NCBI GenBank assembly: GCA_000431335.1
Contig: FR888052.1
Span: forward strand, 1-34,560
DNA length: 34,560 bases
Direction: 5' to 3'
DNA from: Clostridium sp. CAG:343
GTDB taxonomy: Bacteria; Bacillota; Clostridia; TANB77; CAG-508
The notes under the pieces are model-generated. The model was given only the letters and a program-made list of their open reading frames with translations. It was not told the DNA's origin and searched no databases. A program made the position numbers and the translations under genes. Below, in pieces: positions 24,696-34,426 of this stretch; positions within the stretch are counted from its first letter, which is position 1; each line of letters opens with the position of its first letter.

Positions 24696-26082
24696 AGTAG
24701 AAGATATAAATAGAAATATCTATGATATCAAAAATGAAGATAATTATGATTTTAAAATGGAAAAAGGGATAAATGAAGAAATAGTAAAAGAAATTTCAAA
24801 ACAAAAAAACGAACCAGAATGGATGTTAGAAATTAGATTAAAAGCATTAGAAACATATAAAAAATTGCAACTTCCAACATGGGGACCAGATTTATCAGAA
24901 TTAAATATGCAAGAAATTGCAACATATGTAAAACCAAAATCAAAATTAAATTCAAGCTGGGATGAAGTACCAGAAGATATAAAAAATACTTTTGATCAAC
25001 TAGGAATTCCAGAGGCAGAGAAAAAATCACTAGCAGGTATTGGAGCCCAATATGATTCAGAAGTAGTATATCATAGTATAAAAGAAGAATTAATTAAACA
25101 AGGAGTTATTTATACAGATATGGAAACAGCTGTAAGAGAATATCCTGAAATAGTAAAGGAACATTTTATGAAATGTGTTCCGATAAATGACCATAAATTT
25201 GTTGCATTACATGCAGCTGTATGGTCAGGAGGTTCATTTGTATATGTACCAGAAAATGTAAAATTAGATATTCCATTACAGTCTTATTTCAGATTAAATT
25301 CACCAGAATCAGGTCAATTTGAACATACATTAATTATAGTAGAAAAAGGTGCAAAATTGCATTTTATAGAGGGCTGTTCAGCACCTAAATATAATAAAGT
25401 AAATTTACATGCAGGATGTGTTGAATTATATGTAAAAGACGATGCATATCTAAGATATTCAACAATAGAAAATTGGTCAAAAAACATGATGAATTTAAAC
25501 ACAAAAAAAGCATTAGTAGGAAAAAATGCTCAAGTAGATTGGGTAACAGGGTCATTTGGATCAAAGGTATCAATGTTATATCCAATGAGTATTTTAAATG
25601 GAGAAGGAGCAAAGACAGAATACACAGGGATTACATTTGCAGGAGGAGGACAAAATCTAGACACAGGATTTAAAGTAATTCATAATGCAAAAAACACATC
25701 ATCTGTTATAAACTCAAAATCAATATCAAAAGATGGAGGAGCATGTACGTATCGTTCTCTAGTAAGAATAAACCCACAAGCTCAAAATTCAAAATGTAGT
25801 GTATCTTGTGAATCTTTAATGCTAGATGATATATCAAGATCAGATACAATACCAGTAAATGACATTAGAACAGACGAAGTTGAATTTTCACATGAAGCTA
25901 AAATTGGAAAAATAAGTGATAAAGAAATATTTTACTTAATGACAAGAGGTTTATCAGAAGAAGATGCAAAAGCAATGATAGTAAGAGGATTTGCATCACC
26001 AATATCAAAGGAATTACCAGTTGAATATGCGGTAGAAATGAACAATTTAATAAACTTGGAATTAGAAGGAGCAATCGGATGA
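24685..26082 (+). CDS. sufB: Fe-S cluster assembly protein SufB
   Basis: SufB is the core scaffold subunit on which Fe-S clusters are built together with SufC and SufD. The 465 residues match family length, with the N-terminal KNEPEWMLEIRLKAL, KSLAGIGAQYDSEVVYH and the C-terminal beta-helix segments VNDIRTDEVEFSHEAKIGKI and YLMTRGLSEEDAKAMIVRGF. Start at ATG 24685 gives the normal N-terminus and an 11-base overlap with sufC; ATG 24670 abuts the AAGGA and is less likely. The TGA stop is also the first three bases of palindromic repeat copy (d); the preceding EGAIG end is normal for the family, so the repeat joined here without visible damage. Confidence 0.95.
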   Translation: MKTKVEDINRNIYDIKNEDNYDFKMEKGINEEIVKEISKQKNEPEWMLEIRLKALETYKKLQLPTWGPDLSELNMQEIATYVKPKSKLNSSWDEVPEDIKNTFDQLGIPEAEKKSLAGIGAQYDSEVVYHSIKEELIKQGVIYTDMETAVREYPEIVKEHFMKCVPINDHKFVALHAAVWSGGSFVYVPENVKLDIPLQSYFRLNSPESGQFEHTLIIVEKGAKLHFIEGCSAPKYNKVNLHAGCVELYVKDDAYLRYSTIENWSKNMMNLNTKKALVGKNAQVDWVTGSFGSKVSMLYPMSILNGEGAKTEYTGITFAGGGQNLDTGFKVIHNAKNTSSVINSKSISKDGGACTYRSLVRINPQAQNSKCSVSCESLMLDDISRSDTIPVNDIRTDEVEFSHEAKIGKISDKEIFYLMTRGLSEEDAKAMIVRGFASPISKELPVEYAVEMNNLINLELEGAIG

Positions 26083-26111
26083 GACAACAGGGACAGGTCT
26101 TGTTTGTCTCA
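26080..26111. repeat. Copy (d) of the GGGACAGGTCT repeat (left half of inverted doublet)
   Basis: TGAGACAA and TTTGTCTCA arms around CAGGGACAGGTCTTG. Starts on the sufB stop codon. Exact reverse complement of copy (e). Confidence 0.9.
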
Positions 26112-26184
26112 TAAAACTGTCGAAAAAAGTCAAACAATGAAAATATATAAAAAGAACAAAAAACAACAAAATATGACAAAAATA

Positions 26185-26216
26185 TGAGACAAACAAGACC
26201 TGTCCCTGTTGTCTCA
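26185..26216. repeat. Copy (e) of the GGGACAGGTCT repeat (right half of inverted doublet)
   Basis: Exact 32-base reverse complement of copy (d), 73 bases away. The pair could fold as one 32-pair stem or as two short hairpins in the suf mRNA. It ends four bases before the sufD ribosome binding site, AAGGAG. Confidence 0.9.
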
Positions 26217-26230
26217 GAAAAGGAGAATAC

Positions 26231-27274
26231 ATGGAAAAATTAAAATTGAATGAAACACCAGTTAGAACTTCTAGAAATTTTTTGATTAATAATATAAAAT
26301 TAGAAAATGTTGTTATTCCAGAAAAGCTAGAGATGTTTCAAAATGTGATGGTAACAGGTACAGAATCGTTTAATAAAGATATTAATAAACAACATTTAAA
26401 TTATGGCTTGTCAGAAGAACTAGAAGAAAATGTTTTTTATAAAGCTAATAGTCAAATAGCGATAAATGTTAAAGAAAATGATAATATTAAAGTAACTTAT
26501 GATTTTGATGATGATAACTTACAATTAGTTAATCAAATAGATATTTGTGCTACAGGTAATGCAAATATTATTATTGAATATAAGTCATCAACAAATAAAG
26601 AATGTTTTCATAATGGAGTAATTAAAGTATTTGCTAAGGAAAATGCAAAACTAAATATAACAGTTATTAATTTGCTAAATAATAATTCAGAACATTTTGA
26701 AGCTATGGAAAATATATTAGAAGATAATTCAGATTTAAATTATACTATAATTGATATAGGTGGAAAAAATAGTATTCAAAATTATTATTCTAATATTATA
26801 GGAAAAAGTGCAAAAAATGATTTAAAAACAATATATTTAGGTTCGGAAAATCAAATAAAAGATATTAATTATATTGCAGAATTAAGGGGGCAAAAATCTT
26901 TTGTAGATATTGATGTTCAAGGAGCTTTGAAAGAAAATGCAAAGAAAAATTTTAAAGGGACAATTGATTTCAAAAAAGGATGTAAACAAGCAAAAGGAAA
27001 TGAAAATGAATTTTGTATGTTACTTTCTGAAAAAGCTAAATCACTTGCACTTCCAATGCTTTTATGTACAGAAGATGATGTTGAAGGGAATCATTCAACC
27101 GCTTCTGGAAAAGTAGATAAAGAACAATTATTTTATATAATGACAAGAGGATTAAGTTACAAAGAAGCAGTTAAATTAATAGTAAGAGCAAATTTTAATA
27201 AAACGATTGAAAGAATTTTAGATGAAGAAGTAAAACAAAATATAATAAAAGAAATTGATGAAAGGTTAGATTAG
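26231..27274 (+). CDS. sufD: Fe-S cluster assembly protein SufD
   Basis: SufD-like partner of SufB in the SufBCD scaffold, 347 residues, member of the SufB/SufD beta-helix family. The C-terminal part has the family signature KAKSLALPMLLCTEDDVEGNHS, then ASGKVDKEQLFYIMTRGLSYKEAVKLIVRANF, with the conserved His and the SG-x(3)-D-x-E-Q motif. The N-terminal half is divergent, as is common for Clostridial SufD. AAGGAG stands before the ATG, right after repeat copy (e). Its codon use and context (sufB before, sufS two bases after) fit the operon. Confidence 0.92.
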   Translation: MEKLKLNETPVRTSRNFLINNIKLENVVIPEKLEMFQNVMVTGTESFNKDINKQHLNYGLSEELEENVFYKANSQIAINVKENDNIKVTYDFDDDNLQLVNQIDICATGNANIIIEYKSSTNKECFHNGVIKVFAKENAKLNITVINLLNNNSEHFEAMENILEDNSDLNYTIIDIGGKNSIQNYYSNIIGKSAKNDLKTIYLGSENQIKDINYIAELRGQKSFVDIDVQGALKENAKKNFKGTIDFKKGCKQAKGNENEFCMLLSEKAKSLALPMLLCTEDDVEGNHSTASGKVDKEQLFYIMTRGLSYKEAVKLIVRANFNKTIERILDEEVKQNIIKEIDERLD

Positions 27275-27276
27275 CA

Positions 27277-28500
27277 ATGAGTGTTAATAATTTTAAAAAA
27301 GACTTTCCAATATTTGAAAATAAAGATATTGCTTATTTAGACAGTGGAGCTACAACACAAAAACCAACAAGTGTGTTAGAAGCAATTGAAAAATTTTATA
27401 AAAATGAAAACGCTAATCCTCATAGAGGAGCATATGGATTAAGTATTGAAGCCACTGAAATATATGAGAATACCAGAGATAAAATTGCGAAATTTATAAA
27501 TGCAAAACATAGAGAAGAAATTATTTTTTCTAAAAATGCAAGTGAGAGCTTAAATCTAATTGCATATTCATATGGATTAGATAATCTAAAAAAAGATGAT
27601 GAAATAGTACTATCTATAATGGAACATCATTCTAACTTAGTTCCCTGGCAAATGGTTGCCAAAAAAACTGAAAGTAAATTAAATTATATGTACATTAATG
27701 ATAATTTTGAGATATCGGATGAAGAGATAGAAACTAAAATAACAGATAAAACAAAAATAGTAGGAATAACACATGTATCAAATGTTTTAGGAACGATAAA
27801 TAATATAGAAAAAATAATAAAATATGCACATAAAAAAGGAGCAATTGTTGTTGTTGACGGTTCTCAAAGTATTCCACACATGGAAATAGATGTACAAAAA
27901 TTGGATGCAGATTTTTTTGTGTTTTCAGGACATAAAATGCTAGCGCCACTTGGAATAGGCATCTTATATGGAAAGAGAGAAATATTAAACAAGATGAATC
28001 CTTTTTTAATGGGTGGAGATATGATTGAATATGTTTATGAACAAGAGACTACATTTGCACCGCTTCCAAATAAATTTGAAGCAGGAACGCAAAATGTAGA
28101 GGGAGTAATTGGCTTAGGTGCAGCAATTGATTATATAAAAAATATAGGCTACAATAAAATACAAGAAATAGAGAAAGAAGTAACTTCTTATGCAAGGCAA
28201 GAATTGTCAAAATTAGAATATTTAACATTATATTTAACGCCAAATGAAGAAAAACATTCAAGTGTTATATCATTTAATATAAAAGGTGTACATCCTCATG
28301 ATGTAGCAAGTATTTTAGACTCGGAAAATGTATGTGTTCGTTCTGGAAATCATTGTGCACAACCACTTTTAAGAAGTATGGGAATAGATTCAACATGTAG
28401 AGCAAGTTTTTATATATACAACACAAAAGAAGATGTAGACAAGCTTGTAATAGCTTTGAATAAAGCTTATAATATGTTTAAAAAATATATAAACAATTGA
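27277..28500 (+). CDS. sufS: Cysteine desulfurase SufS
   Basis: A PLP enzyme that takes sulfur from cysteine for Fe-S assembly and tRNA thiolation. The 407 residues carry the N-terminal LDSGATTQKP, the PLP-pocket motifs EHHSNLVPWQ and VDGSQSIPHM, the PLP lysine in FSGHKMLAPLGIGILYGK (about residue 221) and the catalytic cysteine in CVRSGNHCAQP (about 358). The RSGNHCAQP form identifies the SufS (group II) type. It starts two bases after sufD stops, and sulfur is expected to pass to SufU next door. Confidence 0.95.
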   Translation: MSVNNFKKDFPIFENKDIAYLDSGATTQKPTSVLEAIEKFYKNENANPHRGAYGLSIEATEIYENTRDKIAKFINAKHREEIIFSKNASESLNLIAYSYGLDNLKKDDEIVLSIMEHHSNLVPWQMVAKKTESKLNYMYINDNFEISDEEIETKITDKTKIVGITHVSNVLGTINNIEKIIKYAHKKGAIVVVDGSQSIPHMEIDVQKLDADFFVFSGHKMLAPLGIGILYGKREILNKMNPFLMGGDMIEYVYEQETTFAPLPNKFEAGTQNVEGVIGLGAAIDYIKNIGYNKIQEIEKEVTSYARQELSKLEYLTLYLTPNEEKHSSVISFNIKGVHPHDVASILDSENVCVRSGNHCAQPLLRSMGIDSTCRASFYIYNTKEDVDKLVIALNKAYNMFKKYINN

Positions 28501-28524
28501 TTTATAAAGAAAGGTAAAAATTAA

Positions 28525-28992
28525 ATGGATGACTTAACAGAAGTTTATAATGAATTAATAATGGAACACAGTATGAATTCATATAACAAAAAGAAATTAG
28601 AAAATGCAGATTATTGTGAAATAGGGCACAATCCAAATTGTGGAGACGAAATTACATTAGAATTAAAAGTAAATGGAGATGTAATTGAAGATATGGCTTT
28701 TTCTGGACATGGATGTGCAATTTCTCAAGCTTCTACATCTATTATGATAGACACATTAAAAGGAAAAACAATAAAAGAAGCAAAAGAAATAATAAAGATA
28801 TTTATTGAAATGATAAAAAGAGAGACAACTAGTGAAGAAGAATTAAAAAAAATAGAAGATGCCATTGCTTTTAGAAATGTATCAAACATGCCAGCTAGAG
28901 TAAAATGTGCACTTCTTGCATGGCATACAGTAGAAGATATGTTAAATAAAAATCAAAATCTAGGCAAAGGTTCAATAGATGAATGCCATTAA
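28525..28992 (+). CDS. sufU: Sulfur-transfer/scaffold protein SufU
   Basis: SufU accepts persulfide from SufS through a zinc-bound cysteine and passes it to the SufBCD scaffold. The 155 residues carry the three zinc-ligand cysteines and the aspartate in NPNCGDEI, GHGCAISQAS and RVKCALLAWHT, with the SufU-specific insert between the second and third (KTIKEAKEIIKIF onward). Family-typical length. AAAGG precedes the ATG. Next to sufS and directly before mnmA, which also uses sulfur from a desulfurase. Confidence 0.93.
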   Translation: MDDLTEVYNELIMEHSMNSYNKKKLENADYCEIGHNPNCGDEITLELKVNGDVIEDMAFSGHGCAISQASTSIMIDTLKGKTIKEAKEIIKIFIEMIKRETTSEEELKKIEDAIAFRNVSNMPARVKCALLAWHTVEDMLNKNQNLGKGSIDECH

Positions 28993-29015
28993 AATAAAAA
29001 GAAAAGGAAATAAAA

Positions 29016-30069
<1,054 letters not shown>

Positions 30070-30098
30070 GAATTAAAAATAGAAAGGAATAAATCAAA

Positions 30099-31241
30099 AT
30101 GAAAAGACTATTCACATCAGAAAGTGTAACAGAGGGACATCCAGATAAATTATGTGATTATATATCAGATAGTATTTTAGACAGTTTTTTAGAAAAGGAT
30201 GAAAACTCAAGAGTAGCTTGTGAAACGGTAGCAGGAAAAGGAGAAATATTTATAACAGGAGAAATAACTTCAAAGGCAGAAGTTGATATTGAAAAAGTTG
30301 TAAGACAAGCAATAAAAGAAGTAGGATATGATAATAGTGAAATTGATATTGATTATAGAACATGTAAAATTATTATAAGCTTATCAAAACAATCTCCTGA
30401 TATAGCTTTAGGAGTTGATAAATCATTAGAAACTAAAAAAGGAGAAGGCATTGAATCAGAAGGAGCTGGAGACCAGGGTCTTATGTTTGGATTTGCCTGT
30501 GATGAAACTAAAGAATTAATGCCACTACCAATTTCATTAGCACATAGATTAGCTAAAAGATTATCAGAAGTAAGAAAACAAAAAATAATTTCTTATTTAA
30601 GACCTGATGGTAAAGTTCAAGTTACTATAGAATATAATGATGGTAAACCAGTTAGAGTAGATACTATAGTAATTTCTACTCAACATGATTCAGATGTCGA
30701 TTTAGATGTACTAAAAAAAGATATAAAAGATAAAGTTATAAAAGAAATAGTACCAAAAGAATTATTAGATGAGAAAACAAAATATTATATAAATCCGACA
30801 GGAAGATTTGTAATAGGAGGACCATTAGGAGATAGTGGATTAACAGGAAGAAAAATCATTGTAGACACATATGGAGGCTATGCAAGACATGGCGGAGGAG
30901 CTTTTTCTGGAAAGGATGCTACTAAAGTAGATAGATCAGCAGCATATATGGCAAGATTTTTAGCTAAAAATATAGTTGCAAATGGATATGCTAAAAAATG
31001 CGAAATTCAATTTGCATATAGTATAGGTGTTGCAAAACCTGTTTCAATATATATAGATACATTTGGAACTAATACAATACCAGAAGAAGAAATTGTAGAC
31101 AAAATAAAATCTAAATTTGATTTAACGCCAAGAGGGATAATTGAATATTTAGACTTGAAAAAACCGATTTATAGAAAAACAACAAATTATGGACATTTTG
31201 GAAAAGAAGATTTGAGCTGGGAGAAAGTAATTAAAATATAA
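30099..31241 (+). CDS. metK: S-adenosylmethionine synthetase
   Basis: MetK makes SAM from methionine and ATP. The 380 residues include the N-terminal FTSESVTEGHPDKLCDYISD, the ATP-binding SEGAGDQGLMFGFACDE and the loop GGAFSGKDATKVDRSAAYMA, all near-invariant. It is a little shorter than most bacterial forms (about 395), without a visible gap in a motif. AAAGGA lies upstream within the mnmA tail. It is the last gene of the suf transcript, before a terminator; no SAM riboswitch is present in the leader region. Confidence 0.96.
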   Translation: MKRLFTSESVTEGHPDKLCDYISDSILDSFLEKDENSRVACETVAGKGEIFITGEITSKAEVDIEKVVRQAIKEVGYDNSEIDIDYRTCKIIISLSKQSPDIALGVDKSLETKKGEGIESEGAGDQGLMFGFACDETKELMPLPISLAHRLAKRLSEVRKQKIISYLRPDGKVQVTIEYNDGKPVRVDTIVISTQHDSDVDLDVLKKDIKDKVIKEIVPKELLDEKTKYYINPTGRFVIGGPLGDSGLTGRKIIVDTYGGYARHGGGAFSGKDATKVDRSAAYMARFLAKNIVANGYAKKCEIQFAYSIGVAKPVSIYIDTFGTNTIPEEEIVDKIKSKFDLTPRGIIEYLDLKKPIYRKTTNYGHFGKEDLSWEKVIKI

Positions 31242-31249
31242 TTAATTTA

Positions 31250-31292
31250 AAATAGATAGGAAAAGTAATGTAAAAATTCCTATCTATTTTTT
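31250..31292 (+). terminator. Terminator after metK
   Basis: Thirteen-pair stem, AAATAGATAGGAA (31250-31262) with TTCCTATCTATTT (31277-31289), then further T residues. Ends the suf-mnmA-metK unit. Confidence 0.85.
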
Positions 31293-31302
31293 GATTGCTA
31301 GT

Positions 31303-31330
31303 AACTATTTATAAAAATATAGCATATAAT
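31303..31330 (+). promoter_or_regulatory. Candidate sigma-E-type (mother-cell) promoter for cwlJ-gerQ
   Basis: CATATAAT (31323-31330) fits the -10 of the mother-cell sporulation factor sigma-E (CATA-x-AAT type), with AACTATT (31303-31309) thirteen bases upstream as a partial -35. The TATAAT could equally serve sigma-A. Read from position and known CwlJ/GerQ expression in Bacillus. Confidence 0.35.
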
Positions 31331-31353
31331 CTAAATAGCAGGAGGGATTATTA

Positions 31354-31800
31354 ATGGCATATTCAGATAGAGAACTATTAGCAAGAATTGTACAATGTGA
31401 AGCAGGAGGAGAAGGAGATAATGGAATGAAAGCAGTTGCAACAGTGGTATTGAATAGAGTTAATACGACAGAAGGAGAATATGCGAGAATATCACAAGGA
31501 GGAAATATAAGAAATATTATTTATCAAAAAGGGCAATTTGACTGTGCAACAGAAACATTATTAAATCAATATAATTCACAAAATATTTATAATATGAATC
31601 CTACAGATATTCACTATTATATAGCTGATTGGGCATTAGCAGGAAATAGGTTAAATGAAATAGGTGAATGCTTATGGTATTTAAATCCATTTAAGCCGAA
31701 TTGTAGTAGTGTTTTTCCAAGTAATGGTTCAGGAACTTTTCATACAAGATTTGGAAATCATTGTTTTTATAGGCCTACTGCAAAATATAAAGATACATAG
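31354..31800 (+). CDS. cwlJ: Spore cortex-lytic cell wall hydrolase, CwlJ-like
   Basis: The 148-residue enzyme of the SleB/CwlJ family (Hydrolase_2 domain) degrades spore cortex peptidoglycan at germination. It shows SDRELLARIVQCEAGGEGDN with the catalytic Glu in CEAGGE, VATVVLNRVN, IIYQKGQFDC and a final HCFY. There is no signal peptide and no PG-binding domain, which fits CwlJ (placed by the mother cell) rather than SleB (exported). The next gene encodes a GerQ-like protein, which in Bacillus is needed for CwlJ to act. GGAGGG lies before the ATG. Confidence 0.88.
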   Translation: MAYSDRELLARIVQCEAGGEGDNGMKAVATVVLNRVNTTEGEYARISQGGNIRNIIYQKGQFDCATETLLNQYNSQNIYNMNPTDIHYYIADWALAGNRLNEIGECLWYLNPFKPNCSSVFPSNGSGTFHTRFGNHCFYRPTAKYKDT

Positions 31801-31819
31801 ATAAAGAAAGGAGAAGTTT

Positions 31820-32149
31820 ATGGCAGAAAATAGAGATGGAGTTAACCAAAGAGAAACAAGGCAAAACGTAATAGATCAAAATTCCCCAGAAATTTTGACA
31901 AATCCAATTTATACACCTGGATTTTTGAGAGAGCAAATTGGAAAATTAATGAGAGTAGAATTTTTAATAGGAACTAATAATCTGGTTGATAGAATTGGTA
32001 TATTGCAAGATGTCGGAGCGAGCTATATATTACTTCGTTCTTTTGAAAATGATAGTTTGGTTTATTGTGATATTTATTCAATTAAATTTATTACAATATC
32101 AACAACTGGAATTTATGGAGGAAATAATAATAGATATCATTATTACTAA
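31820..32149 (+). CDS. gerQ: Spore coat protein GerQ-like
   Basis: The 109-residue product resembles GerQ (YwdL). An N-terminal disordered part is followed by the conserved domain from about residue 37 (PGFLREQIGKLMRVEFLIGTNNLVDRIG, GASYILLRSFENDS, DIYSIKFITIS), a short beta-rich fold in which an entire domain is conserved but no catalytic residue is known. GerQ helps localise CwlJ to the spore coat. The adjacent cwlJ supports the call. AAAGGAG seven bases before the ATG. The poorly conserved ends make this less certain than its neighbour. Confidence 0.72.
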   Translation: MAENRDGVNQRETRQNVIDQNSPEILTNPIYTPGFLREQIGKLMRVEFLIGTNNLVDRIGILQDVGASYILLRSFENDSLVYCDIYSIKFITISTTGIYGGNNNRYHYY

Positions 32150-32315
32150 TATAATAGTTGCAAAGATTAAAAGAAAGTTATATGATAATGAATATATTGA
32201 TTAATAAAAGATATGAAATAATACAAAAACAGGTATAGATAAAACATATAAAGAAATAATAAAAATATAAATTAATTTACTAATAAAAAAAGAAATATAA
32301 GGAGGAATTATTGAA

Positions 32316-33185
32316 GTGACATATGACGTTGCTATAATAGGAGCAGGACCTGCAGGAATAACAGCAAGTTTATATACAAAAAGAGCAAATTTAAAAACAT
32401 TAGTATTATATAAAGATGAATCAAGTTTAGAAAAAGCAGATATAATAGAAAACTATTATGGGTTTAAAAAAGGAATAAGTGGAAAAGAATTATATCAAGA
32501 AGGAATAGAACAGGCAAAAAAATTAAAAATAGAAGTTAAAAAAGAAGAAGTATTAAAAATAGAACTTGTTCCAGAAGGATTTATGATAAAAACATCGAAT
32601 TTAGAATATATAGCAAAAGCAGTTATATTAGCAACAGGAAATAAAAAGAACAAACCCAAAATACCAGGGATTGAAAAATTAGAGGGAAAAGGAATAAGTT
32701 ATTGTGCTATATGTGATGGTTTTTTTTATCGAAATAAAAGCGTAGCAGTTTTAGGAAATGGAGATTATGCGATATCTGAAACTAATGATTTAATTAATAT
32801 TGCTAACGATATTACAATTTTAACAAATGGTAAAAAGAAACCAGAATTTAGAGCTGACAATGTAAAAATAGATACTAGAGTAATAAAAGAAATTTCTGGA
32901 GAGAAAAAAGTAGAACAAATAGAATTTGAAGATGGGACAAGAATAAATGTTAATGGAATCTTTATTGCTCAAGGAGTAGCTGGAAGTACAGAATTTGCTA
33001 AAAAATTAGGAGCAATTACTAGTAAAGATAAAATTGTAGTAAATGAAAAAATGGAAACAAACATAAAAGGGCTATATGCTTGTGGTGACTGTACAGGTGG
33101 ATTATTACAAATTAGCAAAGCAGTGTATGAAGGAGCAATAGCTGGAATACAAACAAGTAAATATTTAAAAATGGGAGGTATATAA
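32316..33185 (+). CDS. trxB: Thioredoxin reductase
   Basis: A flavoprotein that uses a reduced nicotinamide cofactor to reduce thioredoxin. The 289 residues show the FAD-binding VAIIGAGPAGITASLY, the redox CAICDGFFY (CxxC near 131-134), the second nucleotide-binding site AVLGNGDYAISE and the end motif LYACGDCTGG. The second site lacks the usual GGGxSA form and the double-Arg NADPH signature is not evident, so donor specificity (NADPH, NADH or ferredoxin) is uncertain. It starts with GTG at 32316, with GGAGG ten bases upstream and no ATG in frame nearby. Paired with trxA one base downstream. Confidence 0.88.
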   Translation: MTYDVAIIGAGPAGITASLYTKRANLKTLVLYKDESSLEKADIIENYYGFKKGISGKELYQEGIEQAKKLKIEVKKEEVLKIELVPEGFMIKTSNLEYIAKAVILATGNKKNKPKIPGIEKLEGKGISYCAICDGFFYRNKSVAVLGNGDYAISETNDLINIANDITILTNGKKKPEFRADNVKIDTRVIKEISGEKKVEQIEFEDGTRINVNGIFIAQGVAGSTEFAKKLGAITSKDKIVVNEKMETNIKGLYACGDCTGGLLQISKAVYEGAIAGIQTSKYLKMGGI

Positions 33186-33186
33186 A

Positions 33187-33507
33187 ATGAGTGTATTAAA
33201 GATAACAAAGGAAAATTATGAAACAGAAGTCTTAAAATCGGACAAGTTAGTATTAATAGATTTTTATGCTGACTGGTGTGGACCTTGCAAGATGATGTCA
33301 CCAATAATAGACGAAATAGCAGAAGAAGTAGGAGATAAAATCAAAGTAGGAAAGATAAATGTGGATGAAAATCAAGAATTAGCAATGGAGTATGAAGTTA
33401 TGAGTATCCCAACAATTATTATATTACAAAATGGAGAGGTGAAAAATAGCTTTGTTGGTGTGAGAGAAAAGAAAGAAATAATATCTTGCTTGGAAAAAAT
33501 GATTTAA
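33187..33507 (+). CDS. trxA: Thioredoxin
   Basis: A 106-residue classical thioredoxin, reduced by the TrxB encoded just upstream. It carries the active site DWCGPCKMM near residue 31 and the cis-proline motif SIPT. Standard length, no export signal, so it acts in the cytoplasm. GGAGG lies within the end of trxB and the ATG follows the trxB stop by one base, so the two are translated together. Confidence 0.95.
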   Translation: MSVLKITKENYETEVLKSDKLVLIDFYADWCGPCKMMSPIIDEIAEEVGDKIKVGKINVDENQELAMEYEVMSIPTIIILQNGEVKNSFVGVREKKEIISCLEKMI

Positions 33508-33533
33508 AGAATAAAGGCAGTTATTTAATATGA

Positions 33534-33575
33534 AAAAGATATGCAAAATATTTTTATAATATTTGCATATCTTTT
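33534..33575. terminator. Bidirectional terminator between trxA and the RluA-type gene
   Basis: Arms 33534-33552 and 33558-33575 pair over 18 bases with a one-base bulge. A run and T run flank the stem; both convergent genes end here. Confidence 0.8.
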
Positions 33576-34426
33576 GGTAATTCGGAAAGAAATTCAATTT
33601 TTTTATAAGTCACTGGATGAATACATTCTATTTTATAGCTATGCAAAGCTTGTCTGTTAATTAAAGAAGATTTATTACCATATAATGTATCACCAATAAT
33701 AGGATGACCTAATGCTTGCATATGAACTCTAATTTGATGAGTTCTACCAGTTTCTAATTTACATTGTAGTAAGGAAATATTGTGAGATTCTTTTAAGACT
33801 CTGTAATTAGTAATAGAGGTTTGACCATCAACACTAATACATCTTTCAATGATACTATCTTTTTTTCTTGCAATAGGTAAATCAATAATGCCAGATTTTT
33901 TACTTAAGGTACCATCAACAATACATAAATAGTATTTTTTAAAATCCCCATTTGCCATTTGCCTGCTAAACATTTCTTGAATATATTCACATTTTGCAAA
34001 AATGACTAAACCAGAAGTATCAAAATCAAGTCTATTCACAGGCCTTATTTTTTTGTGTAAATTAATTAAATCAAAATAATATTTAATACCATTAGATAAT
34101 GAATTGTTATAATGAGTTACAGAAGGATGAATAGCCATTCCAGCAGGTTTATTAACTACTAAAAACCATTCGTCTTCATATAGAATGTCTAAATTCATTT
34201 TTAATGGAATAATATTTGAATTATCTTCAAATAAATCTAAATTAATAATTATAGTATCTCCAAAAGCTATTGGATCACGAGTATCAACTATAAAATTGTT
34301 TTTATAAATCTTTTTATTTCTAATTAATTTTGAAGTCAAACGAGCTGAAAGCTTGAATTCTAAGGATAATATTTCATTTATATTTTTATATATGTTATCT
34401 TTTTTTACTAAATATGTTAGTTCCAT
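33554..34426 (-). CDS. RluA/RluD-family pseudouridine synthase
   Basis: The 290-residue enzyme converts uridine to pseudouridine in rRNA or tRNA. The catalytic Asp sits in RPVNRLDFDTSGLVIFAK (about residue 135). LVVNKPAGMAIHPS and ETGRTHQIRVHMQALGHPIIGD are family hallmarks. An N-terminal S4-like region (RLTSKLIRNKKIYKNN) helps bind RNA. Target cannot be told. AAAGGA lies upstream of the ATG. Convergent with trxA. Confidence 0.9.
   Translation of the reverse strand: MELTYLVKKDNIYKNINEILSLEFKLSARLTSKLIRNKKIYKNNFIVDTRDPIAFGDTIIINLDLFEDNSNIIPLKMNLDILYEDEWFLVVNKPAGMAIHPSVTHYNNSLSNGIKYYFDLINLHKKIRPVNRLDFDTSGLVIFAKCEYIQEMFSRQMANGDFKKYYLCIVDGTLSKKSGIIDLPIARKKDSIIERCISVDGQTSITNYRVLKESHNISLLQCKLETGRTHQIRVHMQALGHPIIGDTLYGNKSSLINRQALHSYKIECIHPVTYKKIEFLSELPKDMQIL

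Noticed and set aside
26041..26082. CGG near the sufB end (ATCGGATGA) as a frame break
   Set aside because: The phase is ATC GGA TGA, so CGG is out of frame and the protein ends normally.
26112..26184. Small gene or transposase inside the repeat doublet
   Set aside because: The 73-base spacer has no open frame with a start and ribosome binding site.
30070..30098. SAM riboswitch before metK
   Set aside because: The gap is about 30 bases, too short for the known SAM aptamers, and no such fold is visible.
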